In this document: one piece after another, positions 23,873 to 32,300 of the stretch
How the letters are laid out: the number at the start of each line of letters is the position of its first letter
Position numbering within the stretch: the first letter of the stretch is position 1
NCBI RefSeq assembly: GCF_946481715.1
Contig: NZ_CAMLOV010000013.1
Location: forward strand, 1 to 55,585
From: an uncultured Mucilaginibacter sp.
GTDB taxonomy: Bacteria; Bacteroidota; Bacteroidia; Sphingobacteriales; Sphingobacteriaceae
Length of the DNA stretch: 55,585 nucleotides
Reading direction: 5' to 3'
Notes under the pieces: generated by a model
The model's input: only the letters and a program-made list of their open reading frames with translations
Told to the model about the DNA's origin: nothing
The model's database searches: none
Translations under genes and position numbers: made by a program

Positions 23873-24208
23873 ATGGAAACCATCAGCTGGAACGATTTTG
23901 AAAAGGTAGAACTCCGCGTGGGTACTATCCTCGAAGTATTTGATTTCCCGGAAGCACGTAAGCCTGCTTACAAGCTCAAAGTAGATTTCGGGCCTTTAGG
24001 CATCAAACAATCCAGCGCACAAATAACCAGGCATTACACCAAAGAGGAATTGCCCGGCAGGCAAATAATGGGTGTGGTGAATTTCCCTAAGAAGCAGATA
24101 GCTACCTTTATGTCAGAGTTTTTGGTAACCGGCTTTGCCGATGAAAATGGCGATATTGTGTTGGCTGCTATTGATAAACCCGTGCCAAATGGCAGTAAAC
24201 TGGTATAA
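23873..24208 (+). CDS. csaA: CsaA-like tRNA-binding domain protein
   Basis: A 111-residue stand-alone EMAP/tRNA-binding OB-fold protein. The family signature is well kept: [59 protein letters not shown] and a closing [10 protein letters not shown]. CsaA homologues bind tRNA and have been proposed to have secretion-chaperone activity in Bacillus; the tRNA binding is the better-supported part. The length is exact. The stop is directly followed by the tadA ATG with no gap, so these two tRNA-linked genes are translationally coupled. Confidence 0.93.
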   Translation: METISWNDFEKVELRVGTILEVFDFPEARKPAYKLKVDFGPLGIKQSSAQITRHYTKEELPGRQIMGVVNFPKKQIATFMSEFLVTGFADENGDIVLAAIDKPVPNGSKLV

Positions 24209-24676
24209 ATGAAATATTTTACTTTTGGCGACGAGCCAGCCATATCCCCGGATGAGTTTTTTATGAATGAAGCCTTGAAGGAGGCGCGTTTAGCTTTGAA
24301 GGAGGACGAGATCCCGATTGGTGCTGTAGTGGTATGCAAGGGGCAGATCATCGGCCGCGGGCATAACCTTACCGAACGCTTGAATGATGTATCCGCACAT
24401 GCCGAAATGCAGGCATTAACAGCAGCAACCAATTACATGGGCGGCAAGTACCTGCCCGAGTGCACGTTGTATGTTACTTTAGAGCCCTGCGTAATGTGCG
24501 CAGGCGCCTCGTACTGGTTCCAGGTAGGCCGGATTGTCTTTGGCGCATACGATGCCAAACGCGGTTTCGGCAGGTTAAACCAAACCATTACGCATCCCAA
24601 AACCGTTATCACCGGCGGTATCTTCGAGAATGAGTGCGCGCAGTTGGTGAAGGATTTTTTTAAGAGGAAGAGGTAA
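24209..24676 (+). CDS. tadA: tRNA adenosine(34) deaminase / nucleoside deaminase
   Basis: A 155-residue zinc deaminase. The catalytic HAE (His 64, Glu 66 in SAHAEMQAL) and PCVMC (Cys 94 and Cys 97 in LYVTLEPCVMCAGA) are intact, and FGAYDAKRGFG is the usual downstream segment. Close similarity to TadA (MNEALKEARLALKEDEIPIGAV) supports conversion of A34 to inosine in the tRNA-Arg anticodon, although related guanine or cytosine deaminases share these motifs. It starts at the base after the csaA stop. A repeat-containing gap of 180 bases follows before the superoxide dismutase. Confidence 0.9.
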   Translation: MKYFTFGDEPAISPDEFFMNEALKEARLALKEDEIPIGAVVVCKGQIIGRGHNLTERLNDVSAHAEMQALTAATNYMGGKYLPECTLYVTLEPCVMCAGASYWFQVGRIVFGAYDAKRGFGRLNQTITHPKTVITGGIFENECAQLVKDFFKRKR

Positions 24677-24683
24677 TCAGAAT

Positions 24684-24750
24684 CAGGATTTTCAGAATTT
24701 AAGAATGAACAGAATTTGAAGCGCATGTATTCTGAAAATTTTATAATCCT
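24684..24750. repeat. Imperfect inverted repeat before the superoxide dismutase gene
   Basis: TTTTCAGA (24689-24696) is inverted as TCTGAAAA (24731-24738), flanked by CAGGAT on the left and ATCCTG on the right. The words AATC, AGAATTT and TTCAGA recur across the region, giving a phrase-like repeat typical of intergenic DNA in this genome. Confidence 0.5.
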
Positions 24751-24812
24751 GTAAATTCGGGTTCAGACTACATAAATGACATTCATTTAGAACAAAAAGC
24801 CAATTCGGGCCT

Positions 24813-24820
24813 TATATTTG
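24813..24820 (+). promoter_or_regulatory. -7 box (TATATTTG) of the superoxide dismutase promoter
   Basis: TATATTTG matches TAnnTTTG exactly, 36 bases before the ATG. The -33 region near 24790 reads only TTTA. Confidence 0.5.
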
Positions 24821-24856
24821 CTCATCACAACTTGTAAAACTTAAATTTTTAATATT

Positions 24857-25468
24857 ATGGCATTTACCCTACCGGCGTTATCTTACGCTACCGATGCACT
24901 GGAACCGCATATTGACAAAGCTACTATGGAAATTCACCATGGCAAGCACCACAACGCTTATGTTACCAACTTAAATAAAGCTTTAGAAGGTAAACCAGAG
25001 GCCGACGCTAACATTGAAGATATCATCAAAAATATTTCTAAATTCCCGGCTGCAGTACGCAACAACGGCGGTGGCCATTACAACCACAGCTTGTTCTGGA
25101 CGTTGTTATCGCCAAGCGGCGGCGGCGAGCCTACCGGTGCTTTAGCAGCAGCCATTACCAGCACTTTCGGTTCATTTGCCGATTTTAAAACCAAGCTGTC
25201 TGATGCTGGCGCAACCCGTTTTGGTTCGGGCTGGGCATGGCTTATTGTTACTGCCGATAAAAAACTGGCCATTACATCTACCCCAAACCAGGATAGCCCT
25301 TTAATGGATATTGCCGAAGTAAAAGGCACACCGGTTTTAGGTATTGATGTTTGGGAGCATGCTTACTACTTAAAGTACCAAAACCTGCGCCCTGCTTATT
25401 TAGCAGCTATTTGGAATGTAATTAACTGGGCACACGTGTCTGAGTTGTACACCAAAGCGATAGCTTAA
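24857..25468 (+). CDS. sodA: Superoxide dismutase, Mn-type of the Fe/Mn family
   Basis: A 203-residue cytosolic enzyme that converts superoxide to hydrogen peroxide and oxygen. The four metal ligands are His 27 (MEIHHGKHH), His 77 (HYNHSLFW), Asp 164 and His 168 ([11 protein letters not shown]). Metal preference is suggested by GGGHYNH rather than the AAQ of iron enzymes, and by Gln 145 in the NQDSPLMD segment. Both are manganese-type features, though cambialistic activity cannot be excluded. It has a good -7 box upstream and a strong terminator about 150 bases downstream. Confidence 0.95.
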   Translation: MAFTLPALSYATDALEPHIDKATMEIHHGKHHNAYVTNLNKALEGKPEADANIEDIIKNISKFPAAVRNNGGGHYNHSLFWTLLSPSGGGEPTGALAAAITSTFGSFADFKTKLSDAGATRFGSGWAWLIVTADKKLAITSTPNQDSPLMDIAEVKGTPVLGIDVWEHAYYLKYQNLRPAYLAAIWNVINWAHVSELYTKAIA

Positions 25469-25513
25469 TAAAGAATTATCCCAGCCCCCTCTAAACGGCG
25501 CAGCCATCATGAA

Positions 25514-25597
25514 CACATATAAAACAAAAAATATGTGAATAATCTCCCCCGGGAGGGGAGACTTTAAAAATTTTAAAGCCCTCCCTTCCGGGGAGGG
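25514..25597. repeat. Cluster of four adjacent palindromes
   Basis: In order: CACATAT/ATATGTG (25514-25520/25531-25537), CTCCCC/GGGGAG (25544-25549/25555-25560), CTTTAAAA/TTTTAAAG (25562-25569/25571-25578, perfect) and CCCTCCC/GGGAGGG (25579-25585/25591-25597). The last is followed by TTT. The tight chain of hairpins lies just before the main terminator of the superoxide dismutase gene. Confidence 0.65.
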
Positions 25598-25615
25598 TTT
25601 GGGTGGGGCTTATTT

Positions 25616-25652
25616 GAGCGGCAGCATTGGAAACAATTCTGCCGCTCTTTTA
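25616..25652 (+). terminator. Terminator after the superoxide dismutase gene
   Basis: GAGCGGCAG (25616-25624) pairs perfectly with CTGCCGCTC (25639-25647). The loop refolds as ATTG/CAAT around a GAAA tetraloop. TTTTATTAAT follows. Confidence 0.85.
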
Positions 25653-25697
25653 TTAATAAGAATCGGTGCGCTGTGGTCAGCGCACCTTTAACCACCA

Positions 25698-25793
25698 CGT
25701 CATTGCGAGGAACGAAGCAATCTCTACACAGGACAAGCCGCCACGCAAAGCGGCTCTGCTTACCGGGAGATTGCTTCGTACCTCGCAATGACG
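25698..25793. repeat. Palindromic intergenic element, GTCATTGCGAGG type, copy 2
   Basis: The left arm begins CGTCATTGCGAGGAACGAAG (25698) and the right arm ends CTTCGTACCTCGCAATGACG (25793). The arms of about 26 bp are nearly perfect complements around a short centre with its own AGCCGC/GCGGCT pair. It closely matches the copy at 20861-20953 in the arms but differs in the centre. It ends 13 bases before the next ATG. Confidence 0.8.
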
Positions 25794-25806
25794 GTAAAGA
25801 GAAATT

Positions 25807-26802
25807 ATGAAAGCCATCGTCCTCGAATCCGCAGAAAATCCTATTGTTTACAAAGAAGTAGATAAGCCAACCGCCGGACCGGGCGAGGTGCTGGTAAAAA
25901 TAAAAGCAGCAGCCCTAAACCGCCGCGACTACTGGATAAGCATTGGCAAATACGCCGGGCTAAAATACCCCACTATTTTAGGTGCCGATGGCGCCGGCAT
26001 TGTTGCCGAAGCCGGCGAAGGGGCGGAAGAATGGCTTGGTAAGGACGTTATTATCAACCCATCGCACAACTGGGGCAGCCACCCGGAATTCCAATCGAAA
26101 GAGTTTAAAATATTGGGGCTGCCCGAGGATGGTACCCTGGCCGAATATGTAAAAGTAAAAGCCGAATACCTATACCCGAAACCAGCCCACCTAACTTTCG
26201 AGCAGGCGGCTGCTTTACCTTTAGCAGGGTTAACTGCCTACCGCGCGCTATTCACTAAAGCACACCTAAAAAAGGGCGACAAAGTGTTGATAGTCGGCGT
26301 TGGCGCAGGGACGGGGACTTTCCTGCTGCAATGGGCCGTTGCCGCCGGTGCGCAGGTGTTTGTAACATCGGGCGGTGGCGAGAAGATATTGCGGGCAAAG
26401 CAATTAGGCGCAGCGGCGGGCGTAAATTATAGGGCGCAGGACTGGGCGGAGGAACTGAAACACTTCTCGGGCGGCGGGTTTGATATTGTTGTGGATAGCG
26501 CCCTGGGGCCCGATTTTAATAAGATCCCCGATCTATGCAACCCCGGTGGCCGCATTGTTTTCTTTGGAGGCACAGCCGGCAATATACCCGAACTGAATGC
26601 CCGCCCCATCTTTTGGAAACAGCTACAGATATTGGGTACTACTATGGGTACGCAGGAAGATTTCCAGGCGATGCTCAACTTCGTAGTTAAGCATCAGATA
26701 GTTCCGGTGGTGGATGAGGTTTTCCCTTTGGCCAATGCAAAGCAGGCGTTCGAAAAAATGGGCGCATCTGCCCAGTTTGGCAAGTTGGTTATAACAATGT
26801 AA
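25807..26802 (+). CDS. Zinc-independent MDR quinone oxidoreductase-like dehydrogenase
   Basis: A 331-residue medium-chain dehydrogenase/reductase. It opens MKAIVLESAENPIVYKEVDKP and has GPGEVLVKIKAAALNRRDYW and ILGADGAGIVAEAG, where zinc alcohol dehydrogenases would carry Cys and His ligands. Here the Cys is absent, pointing to the quinone-oxidoreductase or enoyl-reductase side of the family. The NADPH fold is VLIVGVGAGTGTFLLQWAVAAGAQVFV. The stop is one base before the ATG of an Fe-S reductase, so the two form an operon, perhaps sharing a redox or detoxification pathway. The substrate is unknown. Confidence 0.9.
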   Translation: MKAIVLESAENPIVYKEVDKPTAGPGEVLVKIKAAALNRRDYWISIGKYAGLKYPTILGADGAGIVAEAGEGAEEWLGKDVIINPSHNWGSHPEFQSKEFKILGLPEDGTLAEYVKVKAEYLYPKPAHLTFEQAAALPLAGLTAYRALFTKAHLKKGDKVLIVGVGAGTGTFLLQWAVAAGAQVFVTSGGGEKILRAKQLGAAAGVNYRAQDWAEELKHFSGGGFDIVVDSALGPDFNKIPDLCNPGGRIVFFGGTAGNIPELNARPIFWKQLQILGTTMGTQEDFQAMLNFVVKHQIVPVVDEVFPLANAKQAFEKMGASAQFGKLVITM

Positions 26803-26803
26803 C

Positions 26804-27817
26804 ATGCTGGAATTAAGGGTAGATGGAATAAAGTGGGAGCTGCCGGATACTGCTACCTTTTATTTGGTAGAGAAGATTGTGCGGCCGGTACGTTACCGGG
26901 CGGGGCAGTTCCTCACCTTTATATTTAACCACCATGGCGAAGAGGTACGGCGCTCGTACTCGCTCAGTTCCTCGCCGGATGATGACAGGCTGGCCATTAC
27001 CGTAAAGCGCATCAGCAATGGCGAAATATCCCGTTTCCTGCTCAGCAAAGTAAAGGTCGGGGATATCCTTACGGCGGCTAACCCTGCGGGGATCTTTACC
27101 GTTGGCACCTACGAAGCGGCTAAGGATCTGGTTTATTTTGCCGCCGGCAGCGGCATCACCCCCGTATTATCGCACCTAAAATACATTCTTAACAGGCAGG
27201 GAGATAGTAAATTGCACCTGCTGTATAGCAACAGGGATAAGCATTCCATCCTGTTCCATAACGAGCTGAATGAGCTGGTTGCAAAGTACCCCAACCGGCT
27301 TAATATCACTTACCTGCTTAGCAGCGAAGCCAACCGGCTGAACAACTATAAGGTGGAGCAGCTGGTAAAACAACAGCTTCTGTACCTCTTAAAGGAAGCT
27401 GAATTTTACCTTTGCGGTCCTTTTGCTTATATGCGGATGATCAGCCTTACGCTGCTGTATATGGGCATAGCGGCCAGCCAGTTACATAAAGAGAATTTCG
27501 TGCTGGAGACGGTGCCGGTCACCAATCCCCATAAGACCTACCCGCCCCGCAACATTCGCATCAACTATGGGGGCGAGCGGCACGATATAGTGGCCGGCGA
27601 GAACCAATCCATCTTGCAGGCGGCCTTGCAAAACGGCATTCAGCTGCCTTATAGTTGCCGGCATGGCATCTGCTCGGCATGCGTGGCCCATTGCAAAACC
27701 GGTAAAATTGAGATGGCCAGAAACGAGGTACTCACCCCCGCCGACCTGGCCAATGGTATGATACTCACCTGCACTGGGTACGCCATCACCGAGGATGTGG
27801 AGATAGAATATAAATAA
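26804..27817 (+). CDS. PaaE-like flavin/[2Fe-2S] ferredoxin reductase
   Basis: A 337-residue electron-transfer protein with three domains. Residues 1-105 are the FAD domain with RRSYSLSSSPDD. Residues 110-230 are the NAD(P) domain with FAAGSGITPVLSHLKYIL and YLCGPFAYMR. The C-terminal part is a plant-type [2Fe-2S] ferredoxin with CRHGICSACVAHC and a last Cys in LTCTGYA, giving the four cluster ligands. The order matches PaaE and related class IA oxygenase reductases. No oxygenase genes are nearby, so its acceptor is unknown. It follows the MDR gene by one base and ends at a bidirectional terminator. Confidence 0.92.
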   Translation: MLELRVDGIKWELPDTATFYLVEKIVRPVRYRAGQFLTFIFNHHGEEVRRSYSLSSSPDDDRLAITVKRISNGEISRFLLSKVKVGDILTAANPAGIFTVGTYEAAKDLVYFAAGSGITPVLSHLKYILNRQGDSKLHLLYSNRDKHSILFHNELNELVAKYPNRLNITYLLSSEANRLNNYKVEQLVKQQLLYLLKEAEFYLCGPFAYMRMISLTLLYMGIAASQLHKENFVLETVPVTNPHKTYPPRNIRINYGGERHDIVAGENQSILQAALQNGIQLPYSCRHGICSACVAHCKTGKIEMARNEVLTPADLANGMILTCTGYAITEDVEIEYK

Positions 27818-27866
27818 CACCAATTTCACAAATTGACGCGAATTTCACGAATTTTAAGAAGAAGCA

Positions 27867-27902
27867 AAAAGCCGCATAGGATGGAACTCACATGCGGCTT
27901 TT
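27867..27902. terminator. Bidirectional terminator between convergent operons
   Basis: AAAAGCCGCAT (27867-27877) and ATGCGGCTTTT (27892-27902) form a perfect 11-bp stem with a 14-base loop, with A and T tracts on both sides. It lies between the reductase operon and the PepSY gene, 16 bases from the PepSY stop. Confidence 0.8.
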
Positions 27903-27917
27903 GTTGTTTAGCATTAC

Positions 27918-29099
27918 CTACGCAGTAGGCTTAGCTTGCAGGTGGCGGTGTGTTTTGCGGTGCGATACCGTGCGCGCCGGTTTGGTTTTTCCTTTTGCTT
28001 TTTTTCGTTTCCCCAGCCAGATGATAAAACCTGTTACGGGCAGGCTGGCGCAAATGAGGCTTGCCAGAAACGCGATGATCTTGGTGGTGATGCCCCCAAT
28101 TTGCCCTACGTGGATATCGTAGTTCATCTCGTTCAATTTTAGCCCTGCGCTCTTCTTTTCGTAGATGTAGGATTTTAGCAACTTGCCATTATACTTATCA
28201 AACTCGAACCCGGTGGCATGGGAGTAGCGCATAGATTTAGCATAGGCCCCAACCCCGATTGCGCCCGATAAAGCAGGGTCGTTATGGATCAAAAACATTT
28301 CGGCCTGCGGGGCTTGCTTGCGGGCATAGGCAAATGCCAGGTCTATTACGGGTTGCTTGGCCAGCCCCGCCCGTTTCAGCGAATCCGACTTTGGCTCGGT
28401 TACCTCGGTATCATAATCTACACGCCCAAGGTTGGCCGTATTGTAAATGGCCTTGCTTACCGGTTCGAAGGCGATGGCCAGCCCGGTGATGGCCAGTATT
28501 AAAGCAATAGCGGTAGCATAAAAACCCAGCACGTTATGCAAATCGTAATTAACCCTGCGCCAGCGCCCAGCCCATTTAATGGTGAAGCTGCGTTTGCGGT
28601 CGGTTTTGCGTTTTGGCCACCATAGGATGATACCCGTTATCATCAGTACCACAAATATGATCACCGCAACCCCTACCACCCATTTGCCTATGGCCGGCGG
28701 CAGCAGTAGATACAGGTGGATATACTCTACAACAATAAAAAAGTTGCTCTGCGGGTTTTCGTGGTGGGTTATTTTGGCGGTATATGGATCCAGGAACACA
28801 TATTCGTAACCATCGTTGCCTGTGTTAACCAGCACCCCTGCGGGGCGCTCTACGCCGTAATAGTAAATATAATCAGGCGATGCCTTTGGGTAGCTTTTCT
28901 TTACCGCAGCTACCAGTGCCGATGGTTGCACATAGCCCTTGCTTTGGGGCGTTACGTGCCGGTAGCTGTACATCGCATCCTGTATCTCGTCCTGAAAACA
29001 AAAAATGCAGCCGGTGATACTCACTATAAACACCACCAGCCCGGAGGTAAATCCGAGCCAGCGGTGGCAAAAAAGCATAACCTTTTTAAATGGTGTCAT
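27918..29099 (-). CDS. PepSY-associated transmembrane protein (siderophore/iron uptake)
   Basis: A 393-residue inner-membrane protein with about four helices: near 10-35 (LGFTSGLVVFIVSITGCIF), 140-165 (GKWVVGVAVIIFVVLMITGIIL), 190-210 (NVLGFYATAIALILAITGLAI) and 340-370. HRWLGFTSG and DLHNVLGFYA are the usual PepSY_TM His-containing segments, which are thought to bind haem and reduce ferric siderophores. The basic C terminus (GKRKKAKGKTK) is cytosolic. It starts 3 bases after the TonB-dependent receptor stop, so they form one operon: receptor first, then the reductase-like partner. Confidence 0.9.
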   Translation of the reverse strand: MTPFKKVMLFCHRWLGFTSGLVVFIVSITGCIFCFQDEIQDAMYSYRHVTPQSKGYVQPSALVAAVKKSYPKASPDYIYYYGVERPAGVLVNTGNDGYEYVFLDPYTAKITHHENPQSNFFIVVEYIHLYLLLPPAIGKWVVGVAVIIFVVLMITGIILWWPKRKTDRKRSFTIKWAGRWRRVNYDLHNVLGFYATAIALILAITGLAIAFEPVSKAIYNTANLGRVDYDTEVTEPKSDSLKRAGLAKQPVIDLAFAYARKQAPQAEMFLIHNDPALSGAIGVGAYAKSMRYSHATGFEFDKYNGKLLKSYIYEKKSAGLKLNEMNYDIHVGQIGGITTKIIAFLASLICASLPVTGFIIWLGKRKKAKGKTKPARTVSHRKTHRHLQAKPTA

Positions 29100-29102
29100 T
29101 CG

Positions 29103-31601
29103 CTAAAATTTGTAGTTGGCGCTCAGCACTACCTGGCGTAAACGCTGCGGGTTAATGGTAGTGTAACCGGTATAGTATTTTTTGTCGCCTAAGTTGTTTA
29201 CTGCTAAACCGAAGCGGTATTTTGCCTTTTCGTAAAACAAGTTGCTGTTTAATATAGTGTAAGCAGGCAGGGAGAAGGTGCCTTCGCCTGCACTGTTGAT
29301 GATTTTGTTTTTGCTGGCGTAGTTACCGCCGAAACCAATGCCCAGGCCTTTTATAGCGCTGCCCGGCAAACGGTAGCTTGCATAAAAATTAGCCAAATAT
29401 GGCGAACCTGCAGTATTTGGGCGGTAGCCGATGATAGAGGCATCGCCACCGGTGTATTTAGAGTTATTGTAAGCAAAACCGCCCACCAGGTTTACCGAAG
29501 GGATAGGGTTAGCAACAATCTCGGCCTCGAAACCTTTGCTGCTTTGCGTACCATCCTGGATGCGGCCAAACACGGTAGATGCAGGGTCGTAACGTAAAAC
29601 GTTTGTGAGTTTAATGCTGTAATAGCTTAGGGTGCTGCTTAATTTTCCGTCGAACAGCGAAAGTTTAACACCCCCTTCTACTTGGTTTGCATTTTGCAGT
29701 TCGGCTACCACCGGCGTGCCTGCGCTGTTATTGTAAACCCCCGGGTTGATAAAGCCATTTTGGTAATTAGCAAATAAGGATACCTGCTCTTTTACGGGTT
29801 GATAGATCAACCCAAATTTTGGCGAAAAGGCCGTTTGCTTAAACGGTGCGGTGCTTTGCGAACCATCAAGATTATAATTGCCTTTATTTTGGTAATTGTC
29901 TACACGGGCACCTATCGAGGCGATCAACCTATCGGTAAGGTTAATTACATCAGATGCGTAAACGCTGTAGGTATTTGTGCGGTAGATGTAGGGATAAGTG
30001 TTGGCCGAAGTAAGCGGATTGGCCGCGTTGGTAGCATCAACCAATTGTTTGTTAAAGGTGCCATAATCAAAAGTTGGGTCGTTAATTGGTACTACGCCAT
30101 AGGCATTGCCAAAATAGATCTGGTGCGAGTTTTGGCGCTGAAAATCAATGCCAACCACAAAACGGTGCCGCATCCCGCCTATGTTGAAATCGCCGTTGAT
30201 ATTTTCCTGTATCTCGGTAGCGCCAAATTTGCTGTTAGCTGTCGATTGGTCGTTACGATAGATGTAGTTATGCTCGCCGGGCAGGTCGGGTAATGGGCTT
30301 GTATGCGTAACTGGGTCTGTTGTAAGGCCTATTGCGGTAGCATCGGTCACCAGGTAATAGTATGGGCTGGCACCGTTAGAGAAACTATTCGATTTAGAGA
30401 AAACAGTTTGCGAGGTAAGCTTATCAGATATTTTGTATTTAGCTTCGGCATAATAGTTAATGCTGCGGCTGTACGAAGTAACATTATCGTTTGAGTAGGC
30501 ATTTTTGTAATCGATATCCAACTGGCTAACTTCGCTAACACCAAGGTTTTTTGGCGAGTCGTAGAAAAAGAAGAAAGGCTTGGCGGAGTTGCGGCCATAA
30601 AACATTTCGGCCTCTAACAGGAAGGATAGTTTATCGTTTGCTTTGATAACAAGGCTTGGCGCGGCAGCAAACGTGCGGCTTTTACCATAATTCTGAAAAC
30701 TGCCTTCGTAATTGTAAGCGGTATTTAAACGGAAGGCAACGTTTGCACCAAGCGGAGCGTTCAGGTCTACCGATGTACGGTTAAGATCATAACTGCCTAC
30801 GGTGTGGCCAATTTCTAAACCAAAGCTCTCGTAAGGTTTTTTGGTTACCCTGTTTATCAAACCACCAAAAGAGGTTAGCGTACTACCAAATAAAGTTGCC
30901 GATGGCCCTTTTATAACTTCCAGTTTTTCTAAGTTAGTGGCATCTATCCCGCTGGTAACCAAGCCTGCAATACCATTACGTATAGTGGTTTGGGTTACAA
31001 AACCGCGTAAGGTAAAGTAGCCGCCTCCATCGCCGGCGCGGCTGGTAGCATCCCACATTTTTTGGATGCCCGGTGCGTTGCGCAAGGCATCTTCTACATT
31101 GTAAACCTGCTGCTCTTTCAGCAACTCGCTGGTAACGGTGCTGTAGCTTTGCGCATTCTCCAGGTTTTCCAGGGGGATCTTCGCGGCATCAACGCTTACT
31201 TTACGGGTAAAACGGTTGGCGCGGTTGGCTATCACGTTTACCTCGCTCAATTGCGAGAGGCTGGCATTAATGGTTATCTGCGGAACGGCGGTTGTTTGTC
31301 CGGCGGTAACGGAAACCGGTATTTCAACACGCTGCACCCCTACGTAGGAAATAATCAAGGTATATGTACCAGTGGCGGCTTTAAAAGAAAACTCGCCCGC
31401 AGCATTGGTATTGCTGCCATAACCAGTACCTATTAAACCAACCGAAACGTTTTCGGCAGCTTCGCCTTTGGCGGTTATTACCTTACCGGTAACGGTACCC
31501 CGGCCTGTTTGTTGGGCGTATGTATTTTGAGGGTTTAATGATGCGAGGATAATTGCAATGGCTGCAAAAAGTTGTAAAAAAGCGAGTCGAATTTTATTCA
31601 T
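29103..31601 (-). CDS. TonB-dependent siderophore receptor
   Basis: About 832 residues. The ATG at 31601 gives a signal peptide ending TYAQ; the longer frame to 31661 starts with an unrelated non-signal stretch and is rejected. Residues about 30-110 are a carboxypeptidase-regulatory-like domain (GTVTGKVITAKGEAAENVSV), as in most Bacteroidota receptors. The plug begins near residue 150 (YNVEDALRNAPGIQKMWD, YFTLRGF, LEKLEVIKGPSATLFGS), the siderophore-receptor pattern. A 22-strand barrel follows and ends RQVVLSANYKF. With the downstream PepSY protein it forms a ferric-siderophore uptake operon. The ligand is not predictable. Confidence 0.93.
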   Translation of the reverse strand: MNKIRLAFLQLFAAIAIILASLNPQNTYAQQTGRGTVTGKVITAKGEAAENVSVGLIGTGYGSNTNAAGEFSFKAATGTYTLIISYVGVQRVEIPVSVTAGQTTAVPQITINASLSQLSEVNVIANRANRFTRKVSVDAAKIPLENLENAQSYSTVTSELLKEQQVYNVEDALRNAPGIQKMWDATSRAGDGGGYFTLRGFVTQTTIRNGIAGLVTSGIDATNLEKLEVIKGPSATLFGSTLTSFGGLINRVTKKPYESFGLEIGHTVGSYDLNRTSVDLNAPLGANVAFRLNTAYNYEGSFQNYGKSRTFAAAPSLVIKANDKLSFLLEAEMFYGRNSAKPFFFFYDSPKNLGVSEVSQLDIDYKNAYSNDNVTSYSRSINYYAEAKYKISDKLTSQTVFSKSNSFSNGASPYYYLVTDATAIGLTTDPVTHTSPLPDLPGEHNYIYRNDQSTANSKFGATEIQENINGDFNIGGMRHRFVVGIDFQRQNSHQIYFGNAYGVVPINDPTFDYGTFNKQLVDATNAANPLTSANTYPYIYRTNTYSVYASDVINLTDRLIASIGARVDNYQNKGNYNLDGSQSTAPFKQTAFSPKFGLIYQPVKEQVSLFANYQNGFINPGVYNNSAGTPVVAELQNANQVEGGVKLSLFDGKLSSTLSYYSIKLTNVLRYDPASTVFGRIQDGTQSSKGFEAEIVANPIPSVNLVGGFAYNNSKYTGGDASIIGYRPNTAGSPYLANFYASYRLPGSAIKGLGIGFGGNYASKNKIINSAGEGTFSLPAYTILNSNLFYEKAKYRFGLAVNNLGDKKYYTGYTTINPQRLRQVVLSANYKF

Positions 31602-31658
31602 TTTATTAAGACTAATTATAAATAACGGGTCAAAACTACATGAAGATGGCCATAGATG

Positions 31659-31666
31659 CAAATCTA
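31659..31666 (-). promoter_or_regulatory. -7 box (TAGATTTG) for the siderophore-receptor operon
   Basis: On the minus strand TAGATTTG matches TAnnTTTG about 58 bases before the receptor ATG. The palindrome TCTATTTAGA (31663-31672) overlaps it and may be a repressor site. No good -33 box is visible. Confidence 0.4.
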
Positions 31667-31694
31667 TTTAGAATTATTATAAATAATGTTGCGT

Positions 31695-32279
31695 TTATTT
31701 GGTAGTTCCCTTTACCCGCGAGGCATTATCCTTGGCAAAAGTCTCCCATCCCGAGTAGGATTTTTTGCTTTTGCCCGCAGAGGTAGGTATTCGTTGAAAG
31801 GAGTGGCAAACCGCTACGGCTAATCCGTCAGTTGCATCTAAAAAGTCGGGCGTTTCTGTAAATTTCAGCAGGGTTTGCAGCATGGCGGCAACCTGCTCTT
31901 TGGTGGCGTTACCGTTGCCGGTGATAGATTGTTTTATTTTGCGGGGTGCGTATTCGGTGATCACAATATTGCGCGACAGGGCGGCGGCTATGGCCATCCC
32001 CTGCGCCCTACCCAGTTTTAGCATTACCTGGATGTTTTTTCCGTAGAAGGGGGCTTCGATGGCAAGGCAATCGGGCTTGTAGTTATCTATCAGGGCAACG
32101 GTTTTTTCAAAAATGCGTTGCAGCTTCAGCATATGGTCGTCAATCTTTTCCATCTTCACCACGCCAAGGCTTATGAGTTCTATTTTAGTCCCTTTTTCAA
32201 GCACCAGCCCGTAGCCCATTACGGCCGTGCCGGGGTCTATGCCCAAAATAATACGTTCCTTGTTGTTTAGTACCTCCAT
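31695..32279 (-). CDS. ruvC: Crossover junction endodeoxyribonuclease RuvC
   Basis: About 194 residues. RuvC resolves Holliday junctions with RuvAB in homologous recombination. The RNase H-like catalytic acids appear in ILGIDPGTAVMGYGLV (first Asp), AIEAPFYGKN (Glu) and DFLDATDGLAVAVCHSF (last Asp residues). GRAQGMAIAAA and the KIKQSITGNGNATKEQV segment are also typical. I use the ATG at 32279 rather than the upstream TTG at 32291. It follows aat by 21 bases and is probably the last gene of the long minus-strand run from 38943. ruvA and ruvB are not in the window. Confidence 0.95.
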   Translation of the reverse strand: MEVLNNKERIILGIDPGTAVMGYGLVLEKGTKIELISLGVVKMEKIDDHMLKLQRIFEKTVALIDNYKPDCLAIEAPFYGKNIQVMLKLGRAQGMAIAAALSRNIVITEYAPRKIKQSITGNGNATKEQVAAMLQTLLKFTETPDFLDATDGLAVAVCHSFQRIPTSAGKSKKSYSGWETFAKDNASRVKGTTK

Positions 32280-32300
32280 CTGCTGGTACAAAACTAAGCT

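Noticed and set aside
31663..31690. Fur box before the siderophore receptor
   Set aside because: The region is AT-rich and has a short palindrome, but I could not align it convincingly to the Fur consensus or to the TTTAGA-N5-TCTAAA site at 17277.
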